A stretch of DNA of 64,000 bases from assembly GCF_015752315.1 (NCBI RefSeq), contig NZ_JADOVJ010000001.1:1914501-1978500 (forward strand). Direction: 5' to 3'. How positions within the stretch are numbered: position 1 is the first letter of the stretch; each line of letters opens with the position of its first letter. Positions 1-7,612 of the stretch are shown piece after piece. The DNA comes from Nocardioides luteus. GTDB lineage: Bacteria > Actinomycetota > Actinomycetes > Propionibacteriales > Nocardioidaceae. Both the position numbers and the translations under genes were made by a program. Under the pieces are notes generated by a model, which did no database searches, was not told where the DNA came from, and worked only from the letters and a program-made list of their open reading frames with translations.

Positions 1-439
1 AGCATCTCGACCTCGCGTACGCGACCACGGCCTATGGCGTCCAGGGCGAGACCGTCTCGGTCGCCCACGTCGCGGTCGGCACCCACACCACCGCTTCCTC
101 GGCATACGTCGGGATGACCCGCGGCCGCGATCGCAACGTCGCCCACCTCGTCGCCGACTCTATCGAGGACGCCCGGCGTCAATGGGTCGAGGTCTTCGAC
201 CGTGACCGCGCCGACCTCGGACCTGCGCACGCTGCTCAGCGTGCCGCTGAGGACATCGAGCGCTACGGATCCGTTGGTCCGAGGCGAAGGGCCGGGCGCC
301 ATATCGTTCGGCAGGACCGCGGCCGACGAGCTGCAGACGTGCTAGGGCTCGACAGGCCTACGTCGTCAACGCCGTCACCTGGGCCGAGCATCGGCTTCTG
401 AGCAGCTGCAGTGCCGCACGTGAGGCTCAGTCGGCGTGA
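1..439 (+). pseudogene. 3' remnant of MobF/TraA-type conjugative relaxase-helicase, frameshifted
   Basis: The reading frame enters from the left edge (codons from base 3). It shows the last motifs of a RecD-like superfamily 1 helicase: ATTAYGVQGETV, then AYVGMTRGRDRN, as at the C-terminus of MobF/TraA relaxases of actinobacterial plasmids and integrative elements. These enzymes nick and unwind DNA for conjugative transfer. After about base 260 the frame (stop at 401) turns into Arg/Pro-rich sequence unlike the family. The frame beginning at base 269 stays open to a stop at 437-439 and ends with a plausible helical tail (RQAYVVNAVTWAEHRLL). I infer a -1/+2 frameshift, so the gene is probably decayed or carries a sequencing error. 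It overlaps the 3' end of the opposite-strand toxin gene by 13 bases. Confidence 0.6.
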
Positions 440-1347
440 GTCCAAGCGCGGGTGCCTGCGTGCCACGTGGACTCCGACACCGAGCCGGTCAACGCTGGAT
501 CGACGAACGCCCCGACCAGTCCGATCGCGTGGTCAACGGTCCGGTAGTCGGCGCAGTAGGGCACGTTCTTGGCCATCTTGGCATAGGCAGGTCCCCAGCT
601 GCTCGGGACGACGAACCTGTTGATCGGTTCCATCTGGCGCAGTCGTGTCTCGTGGGCGATGGCGGTCTGCAAGGCGCTGCCGGAGACGTCTTGGGTGGTC
701 GCGAGGACGACGAGATCGACGAGGTCCTTCTCCCGACTGGACGGTCGGCCGTGGTAGTCGGCCATCGTGGCGCAGACCTTGTCGGCGATCTGGTCGACGA
801 CCGGATAGAGCCGATAGGGATGGCTGGTCAGCCGCGGCAGCGCGAGCCCGCTGGCGGGGGTCGCGGAGGTGACGGGTGCAGTGACACCCACCCCGACAGC
901 GAGGTCGATGTTGACCTGCGTCTTCTTCTGAGCTCCGATGTAGACGTCGAAGGAGACGCGGTAGCCATCGGTGTAGGGCTGCTCCTCGCCGCCGATCGAG
1001 GCCTGATGGCCGGTGTAGACGAAGCGGAAGTGGTCACCCAGGTCGACGCTGGCGAGTCGGCGAAGGTCGTCGAGAGCCTGGTCGAGGGTGAAGCCCTCAC
1101 GGTAGAGATCGATGTCCAGCGTCGAGCGGGTGGACGGCACGCGAGCGAGCATCCCGGTTCCACCCTTGAGGATCCATTCGGACTCCTCTCCTTCGGAGAA
1201 GACCCGGCTGAGGAAGCGACGGAAGTGTTCGATCCGAATCCGCTCGTTGATGGTCAACGAAGGATCGGCAGCCGAGGCTGCACGCGCAGCGTCCTTGATT
1301 GCTGCTTCGACGCCGGCGGATGCGGCGTACGGCTTGGGGTCAGCCAA
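427..1347 (-). CDS. AbiEii-type nucleotidyltransferase toxin
   Basis: 306 residues of the AbiEii/AbiGii toxin family (DUF1814). These are nucleotidyltransferase-fold toxins that cause abortive phage infection or bacteriostasis when their antitoxin is lost. The signature is visible at about residues 61-80: KGGTGMLAR, then RSTLDIDLY, with the paired Asp residues of the transferase fold. A later conserved patch is ADKVCA with SREKDLVDLV. The start is TTG (1347), inside the antitoxin 3' end, with GAGGAAGG nine bases upstream. It overlaps the antitoxin by 8 bases, so the two are translationally coupled in antitoxin-toxin order. It lies in the right part of an integrated mobile element, where it would stabilise the element or defend the host. 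The target of this copy is not deducible. Confidence 0.85.
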   Translation of the reverse strand: MADPKPYAASAGVEAAIKDAARAASAADPSLTINERIRIEHFRRFLSRVFSEGEESEWILKGGTGMLARVPSTRSTLDIDLYREGFTLDQALDDLRRLASVDLGDHFRFVYTGHQASIGGEEQPYTDGYRVSFDVYIGAQKKTQVNIDLAVGVGVTAPVTSATPASGLALPRLTSHPYRLYPVVDQIADKVCATMADYHGRPSSREKDLVDLVVLATTQDVSGSALQTAIAHETRLRQMEPINRFVVPSSWGPAYAKMAKNVPYCADYRTVDHAIGLVGAFVDPALTGSVSESTWHAGTRAWTHAD

Positions 1348-2074
1348 CGTTCTCGACCTTCCTCGCGACCTCTGCCAGGGTCGCGTACGTCGGGGACTTT
1401 GCGAGCCGGCGAGCGAGTGAGTCGGGATCCAGTCCGGCGCTCGTCAGAAGGCGTTCGACGAGGCCGTTGCCGTCACCGCTGCGGATGCCGTTGCGGGCTG
1501 CCAGCGGCGCGAGCATGTCGGCTAGCACCGTGGTGTCGAGCGCCGCCTTGTTGACGGCGTCCCGAAGGACATCGGCGACCAGGCTGAGATCGGTCCGCGC
1601 CTCGACGAGGTCCGCGACCGTCCGCTCGACTGTGGTCACCGGCAGTCCTTGGGCGATGGCGACCTCATTTTCCGTCAGGGATCGTTGGCGGTAGTGGATC
1701 TCGGCCCGTTGGGTCTGTCGGCGCTGTCTGGTGGTGAACTCGTGCCGGTCAGCAGGGATGTCACCCAGCCCGTGGAGGCGAGCAGCCGAGGCGCCGGAGA
1801 CGGTCACTCCGGCGGCACCGTCCCTGAGGCGATCGCTTGCGAATCGCGCAGGCTCGGTGCTCAGCCACGCGGCGCGCAGGTCCTCGAACTCGTCGCTCGG
1901 CGCGCCAGCATTCCGGTAGACACCATGGGCCAGCCGTACGAGGTGACCGGCGGCTGCGAGGCGAGACATCTCGAGCCGCGTGACTCCAAGCGCCCGGGCT
2001 TGCCCAGAGGTGACCATGCCCCACTGGGAGGCGGTCCCCTCAACAAGCTCCACTCCAGCCTCGGAACCCTTCAT
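1340..2074 (-). CDS. AbiEi-type antitoxin / transcriptional repressor
   Basis: 244 residues with an N-terminal winged-helix segment (residues about 10-55: GMVTSGQARALGV, RLAHGVYR) as in type IV AbiEi antitoxins and their DUF559-like relatives. AbiEi proteins neutralise the toxin and repress their own promoter through the N-terminal domain. I start at ATG 2074 (MKGSEAG...). An upstream extension to 2131 exists, but it would be translated through the likely operator at 2084-2102. The gene is immediately upstream of the toxin and overlaps it by 8 bases. The assignment rests on domain pattern and gene order; the C-terminal neutralising domain is only loosely recognisable. Confidence 0.8.
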   Translation of the reverse strand: MKGSEAGVELVEGTASQWGMVTSGQARALGVTRLEMSRLAAAGHLVRLAHGVYRNAGAPSDEFEDLRAAWLSTEPARFASDRLRDGAAGVTVSGASAARLHGLGDIPADRHEFTTRQRRQTQRAEIHYRQRSLTENEVAIAQGLPVTTVERTVADLVEARTDLSLVADVLRDAVNKAALDTTVLADMLAPLAARNGIRSGDGNGLVERLLTSAGLDPDSLARRLAKSPTYATLAEVARKVENVG

Positions 2075-2083
2075 GCTTGGATT

Positions 2084-2102
2084 GTATCTTCCTGAGTGAT
2101 AC
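2084..2102 (-). promoter_or_regulatory. Inverted repeat, candidate AbiEi operator
   Basis: GTATC, nine bases, GATAC: a 5-bp perfect dyad beginning ten bases before the antitoxin ATG. AbiEi proteins repress their own operon by binding inverted repeats in the promoter, so this is the obvious candidate site. Binding is inferred. Confidence 0.45.
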
Positions 2103-2187
2103 TTTCCAAGAATAGTGTGCTCCTGTTGCATGAGATGTGGGTCCGGGCGGCGCCGGCGTATGTCGCTACATCATCGAGGTCTGCGTG

Positions 2188-2952
2188 TCAGCCCCAGGGG
2201 TGGCCATTGACGGGATCGACCCGGCGTTTGACGTGTGATGGTGGCTCTGTCGGGGACTCGGTCGGCGAGGCCGTTGGAGGCAGCGGCTCGTATCCACGGA
2301 TCTGAGCGGTCTCGGTGCCGTCGGGACCGAGACCGCGAGTGAAGCCGAGGTCGAAGATATCGACGGTCTTGGTGGGAGTGGCGCGGACGATCGCCGGCGT
2401 CCAGCTCACCCGGATCTCGTCAGGCAGGTCGAGCTCGTCCCAGAGGTCGACGAGCAGAGCGCCGTCGAGCCATCGGAGCATCGAATGCGGGAGTCCCCAG
2501 CGGATCAGGATCTCGTACGCCCGGGCGCGGTCGGTGCGGTCGCTCAGGTCCCAGTCGGTCTGGCTGGTGTGGTTGACCATGTCGGGCACGTGCAGGATCA
2601 CGAAACAGGTGGGCGGTCCCACGTTCCACAGCATGTTCGGGACCCAGAACGCTTCGACACCGGGCATCGCGCATTGGGTGAAGTCGACATGCGCGCGGAG
2701 TGAGAGCTCGAGGCCGGTGGCGTGAAGGATCCGCTCGGCGACCTTGAGAGCCGGAGACTTCGCCCCTCGTTCGTACGCCGACAGCGTGGCCTGGGACGTG
2801 CCTGCCCGCTCGGCGAGCTCGGTCTGGGTGAGGCCAGCGACTCGTCGGGCCGCCTGAAGAAGTCTGGTTCCCTCGATCGCATCAGGATATCCGATCGGAC
2901 CTGCACCTTCGATCGGATCTAAAACTGGGGTCCGCTGGGGACCCCTGCACAC
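2188..2952 (-). CDS. XRE-family regulator with C-terminal domain of unknown function
   Basis: 254 residues. Residues about 29-85 form a Cro/C1 helix-turn-helix (ARRVAGLTQTELAERAG, then ATLSAYERGAKSP), as in element-borne repressors and HigA-like antitoxins. The remaining 170 residues contain HVPDMVNHTSQTDW and LVDLWDELDLPDEIR and match no family I can name. The GTG at 2952 has AGGAGG three bases upstream, an unusually short spacing. A TCCGATCGGA palindrome (2890-2899) and a related half-site lie inside the N-terminal codons, so the true start may be further down and these may be operator bases. The gene is divergent from xis-int, which suggests control of excision. No obvious toxin partner is adjacent apart from AbiEii. 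Confidence 0.65.
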   Translation of the reverse strand: MCRGPQRTPVLDPIEGAGPIGYPDAIEGTRLLQAARRVAGLTQTELAERAGTSQATLSAYERGAKSPALKVAERILHATGLELSLRAHVDFTQCAMPGVEAFWVPNMLWNVGPPTCFVILHVPDMVNHTSQTDWDLSDRTDRARAYEILIRWGLPHSMLRWLDGALLVDLWDELDLPDEIRVSWTPAIVRATPTKTVDIFDLGFTRGLGPDGTETAQIRGYEPLPPTASPTESPTEPPSHVKRRVDPVNGHPWG

Positions 2953-3031
2953 CTACCTCCTGCACATGGCTCGCCGCTGACGGCTGATGCCGGTCAGGGC
3001 GATCCGCATCCAACTACAGGTAGGAGACATC

Positions 3032-3280
3032 GTGACTACGACTCACATTCCGTTCCCGGAGCGCGACTCCGAGGAGCTTCTTACCCTGATCGAGACCGCC
3101 GAGATCCTCAGGGTTCCGGTCAACACGCTGCGCTGGTGGCGCCAGCTCGGTTCCGGCCCGCGCTTCTTCAAGATCGGACGCCGTCTGGTTACCACCGTCG
3201 GCGACGTCCGCGCCTACATCCGCCAGCAGCGCCGAAATGGCTGGCCGGGCAGCCGACACGACGGGCCGGGTGCGGCATGA
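3032..3280 (+). CDS. Excisionase-like MerR/AlpA-type DNA-binding protein
   Basis: 82 residues with one helix-turn-helix of the excisionase class: LLTLIETAEILRVPVNTLRWW, then FFKIGRRLVTTVGDVRAYI, covering almost the whole protein. Such proteins bend attachment-site DNA and direct the integrase toward excision. The GTG at 3032 is chosen over an upstream start at 2987 because GGAG lies five bases before it and the extension is not domain-like. The stop overlaps the integrase ATG (ATGA), giving a coupled xis-int operon transcribed away from the XRE regulator. Confidence 0.8.
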   Translation: MTTTHIPFPERDSEELLTLIETAEILRVPVNTLRWWRQLGSGPRFFKIGRRLVTTVGDVRAYIRQQRRNGWPGSRHDGPGAA

Positions 3281-4470
3281 ACGGCTCGAACTATCGTTCC
3301 CAGCGGGGCGGCGTCGAGGACCGCTGGCGCAAGCGTGTCAAGGACGAGCAGGGCAACACGATCGAGGTCCCGTCCGCGATTGCCGGCACGGTCACCCGCT
3401 GGCGTGCCCGTTACGTCGACCCCGCCGGTGAGGAACGCACCCGTCACTTCGCACGCAAGGTCGACGCCCAGACATGGCTCGACCAGCAGATGGCCTCGGT
3501 CATCCGTGGCGACCACGTCGCGCCCAAGGACGCCAAGCTCACCGTCGGTGAGTGGGCCGACAAGTGGCTCCAGGGCTATGGCACCAGACGCAAGTCCACC
3601 GTGACCCAGGCCAAGACGCACCTCAATCTGATCAAGGAGACCTTCGCCGCGGTCCCGCTCAGCGCGGTTCGCCCCTCCGATGTACGTGCCTGGACGGCTG
3701 TCCTCAAGGCCGAGGGATACTCCACGTCTTACGTCTACGCGCTCCACTCCCGGCTCTCACAGCTGTTCACTGACGCCGTCCACGACGGACTCGTGGTCCG
3801 GACCCCGTGCTCGCGGCGTACGTCGCCGGGCATGGGCCGACAGCGGCCGTACGTCGCCACCACCCAGCAGATCTGGCGTCTGTACGAGCTGGTGCCGATC
3901 GGCGTTCGGCCCGCCATCCTGCTCGGTGCTCATGCCGGTTTGCGGCTGGCTGAAGCCGCCGCGCTTCGGCCGGGTGACGTGGACTTCAAGACCGCGGTGA
4001 TCAACCCGGCAATCCAGTGGCCTGACGAGCCGCTCAAGTCGGAGACGAGCCAGACCGCCATCCCGATCCCGACCCAGATGGTGCGGGAGCTGGCGACCGC
4101 GGTGAAGAGCGCTCGTGGGCGCAGCATCCTGACCGACGAGTGGGGAAACCCGGCGAGCCCGTGGACCATCGAGCGGGCGATGCGCGCCGCGCGCAGGCAG
4201 GTCCGTGGCTTGCCGGAGGACTTCCGCTTCCACGACCTGCGCCACTACTTCGCTTCGCTGCTCATCGCTTCCGGGGTCGACGTCAAGATCGTGCAGGCAC
4301 GGCTCCGGCACGCGTCGGCCAAGACGACCCTCGACACGTACGGTCACCTCTGGCCCGACCGCGACGACACCTCCCGGGCTGCGGTGGCGAAGGTTTACGC
4401 CCTGCGTCCCGCGACTCATATTGACCGACCCTCGCCGCATTCGCAGGATCCGCCGGGGAGGTCGATCTGA
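3277..4470 (+). CDS. int: Tyrosine recombinase (phage/ICE-type integrase)
   Basis: 397 residues. An AP2-like arm-binding N-terminus (about 40-75, RWRARYVDPAGEER) is followed by a SAM-like core-binding domain (about 88-180) and the catalytic domain. Catalytic residues are visible: Arg in GAHAGLRLAEA (about 224), Lys in PLKSETSQTAIPI, HDLRH (about 319-323), His in RLRHAS, and the nucleophile Tyr in LDTYGHLW (about 355). The enzyme catalyses site-specific integration and excision. It is the last gene of the element, 4 bases overlapped with xis and convergent with glnA, as expected for an integrase next to an attachment site. No tRNA gene lies beside it, so the integration target is not one of the usual ones. 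Confidence 0.93.
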   Translation: MNGSNYRSQRGGVEDRWRKRVKDEQGNTIEVPSAIAGTVTRWRARYVDPAGEERTRHFARKVDAQTWLDQQMASVIRGDHVAPKDAKLTVGEWADKWLQGYGTRRKSTVTQAKTHLNLIKETFAAVPLSAVRPSDVRAWTAVLKAEGYSTSYVYALHSRLSQLFTDAVHDGLVVRTPCSRRTSPGMGRQRPYVATTQQIWRLYELVPIGVRPAILLGAHAGLRLAEAAALRPGDVDFKTAVINPAIQWPDEPLKSETSQTAIPIPTQMVRELATAVKSARGRSILTDEWGNPASPWTIERAMRAARRQVRGLPEDFRFHDLRHYFASLLIASGVDVKIVQARLRHASAKTTLDTYGHLWPDRDDTSRAAVAKVYALRPATHIDRPSPHSQDPPGRSI

Positions 4471-4484
4471 GCTCTGACGGTTCT

Positions 4485-4506
4485 CCTGCGGAATCCCTGC
4501 GGAATC
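4485..4506 (+). repeat. Perfect tandem 11-bp repeat downstream of int
   Basis: CCTGCGGAATC occurs twice in direct succession, 15 bases after the integrase stop. Short tandem repeats at this place can be integrase or Xis arm-type binding sites. That role is inferred; only the repeat is seen. Confidence 0.5.
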
Positions 4507-4527
4507 TCGGCCCTAACAACCAAACGA

Positions 4528-4570
4528 AAGTGGCCCCTGAACCTGCAAACCTGCAGGTCAGGGACCACTT
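4528..4570. terminator. Hairpin between convergent int and glnA
   Basis: AAGTGGCCCCTGA (4528-4540) pairs with TCAGGGACCACTT (4558-4570), with one mismatch. The loop contains two copies of ACCTGC. On the minus strand the stem is followed by TCGTTTGG. It can serve as terminator for both genes, but could also be part of the attachment site. A second small palindrome, CTAGAA-CGAA-TTCTAG (4576-4591), includes the glnA stop codon. Confidence 0.6.
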
Positions 4571-4587
4571 GCAACCTAGAACGAATT

Positions 4588-6009
4588 CTAGATGTCGTAG
4601 TAGAGCTCGAACTCGTGCGGGTGCGGGCGGAGCTGGATCGGGAGGATCTCGTCGTTGGTCTTGTAGTCGATCCAGGTCTCGATCAGGTCGGGGGTGAAGA
4701 CGTCGCCCACGGTGAGGAAGTCGTGGTCGGTCTCCAGCGCCGACAGGACGGCACCGAGGGAGGTCGGCACCTGGTTGATCTCGGCCATCTCGTCCGGCGG
4801 AAGCTCGTAGATGTCCTTGTCGATCGGCGCGGGCGGCTCGATCTTGTTCTGGATACCGTCGATGCCGGCGAGGAGCAGGGCCGAGAAGGCGAGGTACGGG
4901 TTCGAGGACGGGTCCGGGAACCGGGTCTCGACGCGCTTGGCCTTCGGGTTGGTGCCGGTGATCGGGATGCGGACCGCGGCGGAGCGGTTGCGCGAGGAGT
5001 AGACCAGCGAGATCGGAGCCTCGAAGCCCGGCACCAGGCGGTGGTAGGAGTTCACGGTCGGGTTGGTGAACGCCAGGACCGACGGGGCGTGCTTCAGGAT
5101 GCCGCCGATGTACCAGCGGGCCATGTCGGAGAGGCCGCCGTAGCCGGTCTCGTCGTAGAACAGCGGCTCGCCCGCGTTCCAGATCGACTGGTGGACGTGC
5201 ATGCCCGAGCCGTTGTCGCCGAAGACGGGCTTCGGCATGAAGGTGACGGTCTTGCCGGCCTGCCAGGCGGTGTTCTTGACGATGTACTTGAACTTCATGA
5301 CATCGTCGGCAGCCTTGAGCAGGGTGTCGAACTTGTAGTTGATCTCGGCCTGGCCGGCGGTGCCGACCTCGTGGTGGGCGCGCTCGACGAGCAGGCCGGA
5401 GGCCTCGAGGTTCTTGACCATGACGTCGCGCAGGTCGGCGAAGTGGTCGGTGGGGGAGACCGGGAAGTAGCCGCCCTTGTAACGGGTCTTGTAGCCCAGG
5501 TTGTCCGAGCCGTCGGGGTTCTTGTCGGCGCCCGAGTTCCACCAGGCCTCGACCGAGTCGATCTTGTAGAACGACTCGCCCTCGGAGGTGTTGTAGGCGA
5601 CCTTGTCGAAGATGAAGAACTCCGCCTCGGGGGCGAAGAAGGCGGTGTCACCGATGCCGGTCGAGGCGAGGTACGCCAGCGCCTTGCGCGCGATGTTGCG
5701 CGGGTCGCGCGAGTAGGCCTCGCCGGTGATCGGGTCGTGCACGAAGTACATCAGCGCGAGGGTCTTCGCGGTGCGGAACGGGTCGATGTAGGCAGTCGTG
5801 ACGTCCGGGTACAGCGCCATGTCGGACTCGTTGATCGCCTGGAAGCCGCGGATCGACGAACCGTCGAAGGCCATCGGCTCCAGGTTGAACGACGACACCG
5901 GCACCGTGAAGTGCTGCTGAACGCCGGGAAGGTCGACGAAACGGATGTCGACGAACTCGACCCCCTCGTCAGAGATGAACTTCAAGAGCTCGTCGTCAGT
6001 GCTGAACAT
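4588..6009 (-). CDS. glnA: Glutamine synthetase type I (GSI-beta)
   Basis: 473 residues, full length. It makes glutamine from glutamate, ammonia and ATP in the cytoplasm. The family signatures are present: [12 protein letters not shown] near residue 50, [12 protein letters not shown] (ATP/ammonia site), the glutamate-binding NRSAAVRIP loop, and the adenylylation loop [14 protein letters not shown] with target Tyr at about 401. The beta subtype is therefore expected to be controlled by GlnE. The ATG at 6009 has AAGGAGG four bases upstream; a longer ORF to 6120 is untranslated leader. A GlnR box lies 105 bases upstream. In Mycobacterium the same gene follows lipB-lipA-DUF4191-RDD, as here. Confidence 0.97.
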   Translation of the reverse strand: MFSTDDELLKFISDEGVEFVDIRFVDLPGVQQHFTVPVSSFNLEPMAFDGSSIRGFQAINESDMALYPDVTTAYIDPFRTAKTLALMYFVHDPITGEAYSRDPRNIARKALAYLASTGIGDTAFFAPEAEFFIFDKVAYNTSEGESFYKIDSVEAWWNSGADKNPDGSDNLGYKTRYKGGYFPVSPTDHFADLRDVMVKNLEASGLLVERAHHEVGTAGQAEINYKFDTLLKAADDVMKFKYIVKNTAWQAGKTVTFMPKPVFGDNGSGMHVHQSIWNAGEPLFYDETGYGGLSDMARWYIGGILKHAPSVLAFTNPTVNSYHRLVPGFEAPISLVYSSRNRSAAVRIPITGTNPKAKRVETRFPDPSSNPYLAFSALLLAGIDGIQNKIEPPAPIDKDIYELPPDEMAEINQVPTSLGAVLSALETDHDFLTVGDVFTPDLIETWIDYKTNDEILPIQLRPHPHEFELYYDI

Positions 6010-6113
6010 CAATCCTCCTTGGCTCACCCGGGCGGGAAGAGCCAGATAGGTCTCTCGCGATCGAGGCCAGGTCCTCATGGACCTGACCGTGCCACGCAAA
6101 CTACGAAGGGACG

Positions 6114-6151
6114 GTTGCACAGGAGTGTCGCAAATGTTTCAGGCATGTAAC
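6114..6151 (-). promoter_or_regulatory. GlnR box upstream of glnA
   Basis: Read on the minus strand: GTTAC-6 nt-GAAAC-6 nt-GACAC-6 nt-GCAAC. The first pair fits the published actinobacterial GlnR consensus gTnAc-n6-GaAAc exactly; the second pair is degenerate, as is usual. GlnR activates nitrogen-assimilation genes, including glnA, under nitrogen limitation. The spacing and position match; binding itself is inferred. A palindrome AGGTCC-TCAT-GGACCT (6069-6084) lies between the box and the gene. Confidence 0.75.
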
Positions 6152-6221
6152 AGGTTGTGTGATTTGATCGGCAACCATCCCGATCTCATCCCTCAAGACG
6201 TTGCCGCCTACGCTTGCCGGT

Positions 6222-6695
6222 GTGACCAGTTCCGCCACCCCTGTGACGCCTACTCTGCCTTATCCGACCGCGAGCTGGGGCAGGCGCGTCCTCGCGCTGT
6301 TCATCGACTGGCTCGCGTCGTCGCTGGTGGCGTCGGTCTTCCTCGGCGTACGCGCGCTGCCGTTCGGGTCGCTGCTCGCCGGTGTCGACCCGCGGCCGAG
6401 CGACAACCTGTGGATCCTGGTCGTCTTCGTCGTGCAGACGGCGGTCTTCACCACGCTCGGTGGCGGCTCGTTCGGCAAGCTCGTCACCCGGCTGCGCACG
6501 GTGCGGGTGTCCCCGGGGGAGCCGGACGTACGTCCGCCCGACCCGCTGCGGAGCATCGCCCGTCAGATCCTGGTCGTGCTCGTCGTGCCTCCGCTGGTCT
6601 TCCGTCCCGACCGGCGTGGTCTGCACGATCTGGCGGCGGGCACCGCGACCGTCACGCTTCAGACCTATCGACACGTGTTTCGCCGGGTGAGTTGA
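6222..6695 (+). CDS. RDD family membrane protein
   Basis: 157 residues. The RDD domain starts at about residue 19: SWGRRVLALFIDWLAS contains the conserved Arg and Asp in the first transmembrane segment. Two more hydrophobic segments follow (LWILVVFVVQTAVFTTL and ARQILVVLVVPPLVF), with the FGKLVTRLRTV loop between them. Function is unknown in general; some RDD proteins act in sodium/proton exchange. The GTG at 6222 is preceded by TACGCT (6209-6214) at seven bases and no ribosome site, so it is probably leaderless. It is divergent from glnA, next to which this family is also found in Mycobacterium. Confidence 0.82.
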   Translation: MTSSATPVTPTLPYPTASWGRRVLALFIDWLASSLVASVFLGVRALPFGSLLAGVDPRPSDNLWILVVFVVQTAVFTTLGGGSFGKLVTRLRTVRVSPGEPDVRPPDPLRSIARQILVVLVVPPLVFRPDRRGLHDLAAGTATVTLQTYRHVFRRVS

Positions 6696-6757
6696 GGCGT
6701 TTCCGAGGGTAGGTTGGAGCGGTCCGCCGTAGGAGCGGAAACACGAAGGGAAGCTCA

Positions 6758-7537
6758 ATGACGCACAACCGTACTCTCGGGCCACGTGGCCTCTGGCGCC
6801 GCGCCGCAGTGGCGGGCGTGCTGGCCGTATCGCTCTCGGGCCTGGTGGCCTGTGGCGGTGGTGGGGCCGGCGGCGCCAGCGAGGGTGACAAGGTCTCGGC
6901 CGAGGACATGACCGAGGTCATGAAGAAGGCCACCGACATCGACACCGCCCACTTCACCACGAAGATGGACGCGAAGGTCTCCGGCCAGGCGGTCTCGATG
7001 ACCGGCGAGGGCGACATCCGCAAGGAGCCGCCGGCCCAGCACTCCACCATGAAGATGAGCGGTGGCTCGATGGACATGGACCTCGAGACGATCCTGGTCG
7101 ACGAGAAGATCTACATCAAGGGCATGATGGGCGACTCGTGGATGACCGCGAGCGCCGACGACCTCGCCAAGATGGGTGGCACCAGCCTGGAGTCGATGAG
7201 CAACCCGCTCGCCTTCTTCGACGGCATGGAGAAGTCGATCAAGTCCTCCAAGTTCGAGGGCGAGGAGAAGCTCGACGGCACCGACACCAAGCACTACAGC
7301 TTCACCGTCGACTCCGCGAGCCTGGCCAAGAACATGGGTTCGGACAGCGCCAGCGGCATGCCCGAGACGATCGAGCAGGACATCTGGGTCGACGGCGACG
7401 GCCTGCTCCGCAAGGCCGAGGTCGGCATGGGGGACATGGGCACCGTCGAGATGGTGCTCACCAAGCACGGTGAGGACGTGACCATCGAGGCGCCGCCCGC
7501 CGACCAGGTCACCGACATGCCGAGCATGGCTGGCTGA
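6758..7537 (+). CDS. LppX/LprG-like lipoprotein, copy 1
   Basis: 259 residues. A lipoprotein signal with lipobox LVAC (Cys about 32) is followed by a Gly/Ala linker and a LolA-like beta-rich domain. Members of the LppX_LprAFG family carry hydrophobic lipids in a cavity and sit on the outer face of the membrane; the ligand here is unknown. Met/Asp/Lys content is high. AGGGA lies seven bases before the ATG. The C-terminus (MVLTKHGEDVTIEAPPADQ) closely resembles that of the lipoprotein at 11123-11878, so the two are paralogues. A strong hairpin ends the unit. Confidence 0.75.
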   Translation: MTHNRTLGPRGLWRRAAVAGVLAVSLSGLVACGGGGAGGASEGDKVSAEDMTEVMKKATDIDTAHFTTKMDAKVSGQAVSMTGEGDIRKEPPAQHSTMKMSGGSMDMDLETILVDEKIYIKGMMGDSWMTASADDLAKMGGTSLESMSNPLAFFDGMEKSIKSSKFEGEEKLDGTDTKHYSFTVDSASLAKNMGSDSASGMPETIEQDIWVDGDGLLRKAEVGMGDMGTVEMVLTKHGEDVTIEAPPADQVTDMPSMAG

Positions 7538-7558
7538 CAGCCCGATCTCGTACGCAGC

Positions 7559-7586
7559 AGGGCCGGACCCGAACGGGTCCGGCCCT
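7559..7586 (+). terminator. Hairpin terminator after lipoprotein 1
   Basis: AGGGCCGGACCC, loop GAAC, GGGTCCGGCCCT: a perfect 12-bp stem 21 bases after the stop codon, with no U-run. This is typical of high-GC actinobacterial terminators. Confidence 0.75.
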
Positions 7587-7612
7587 GTGTCGTCTCGTGG
7601 GACCGTGGTCGC

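Noticed and set aside
4615..6150. 511-codon frame opposite glnA
   Set aside because: Shadow of glnA with no recognisable protein family.
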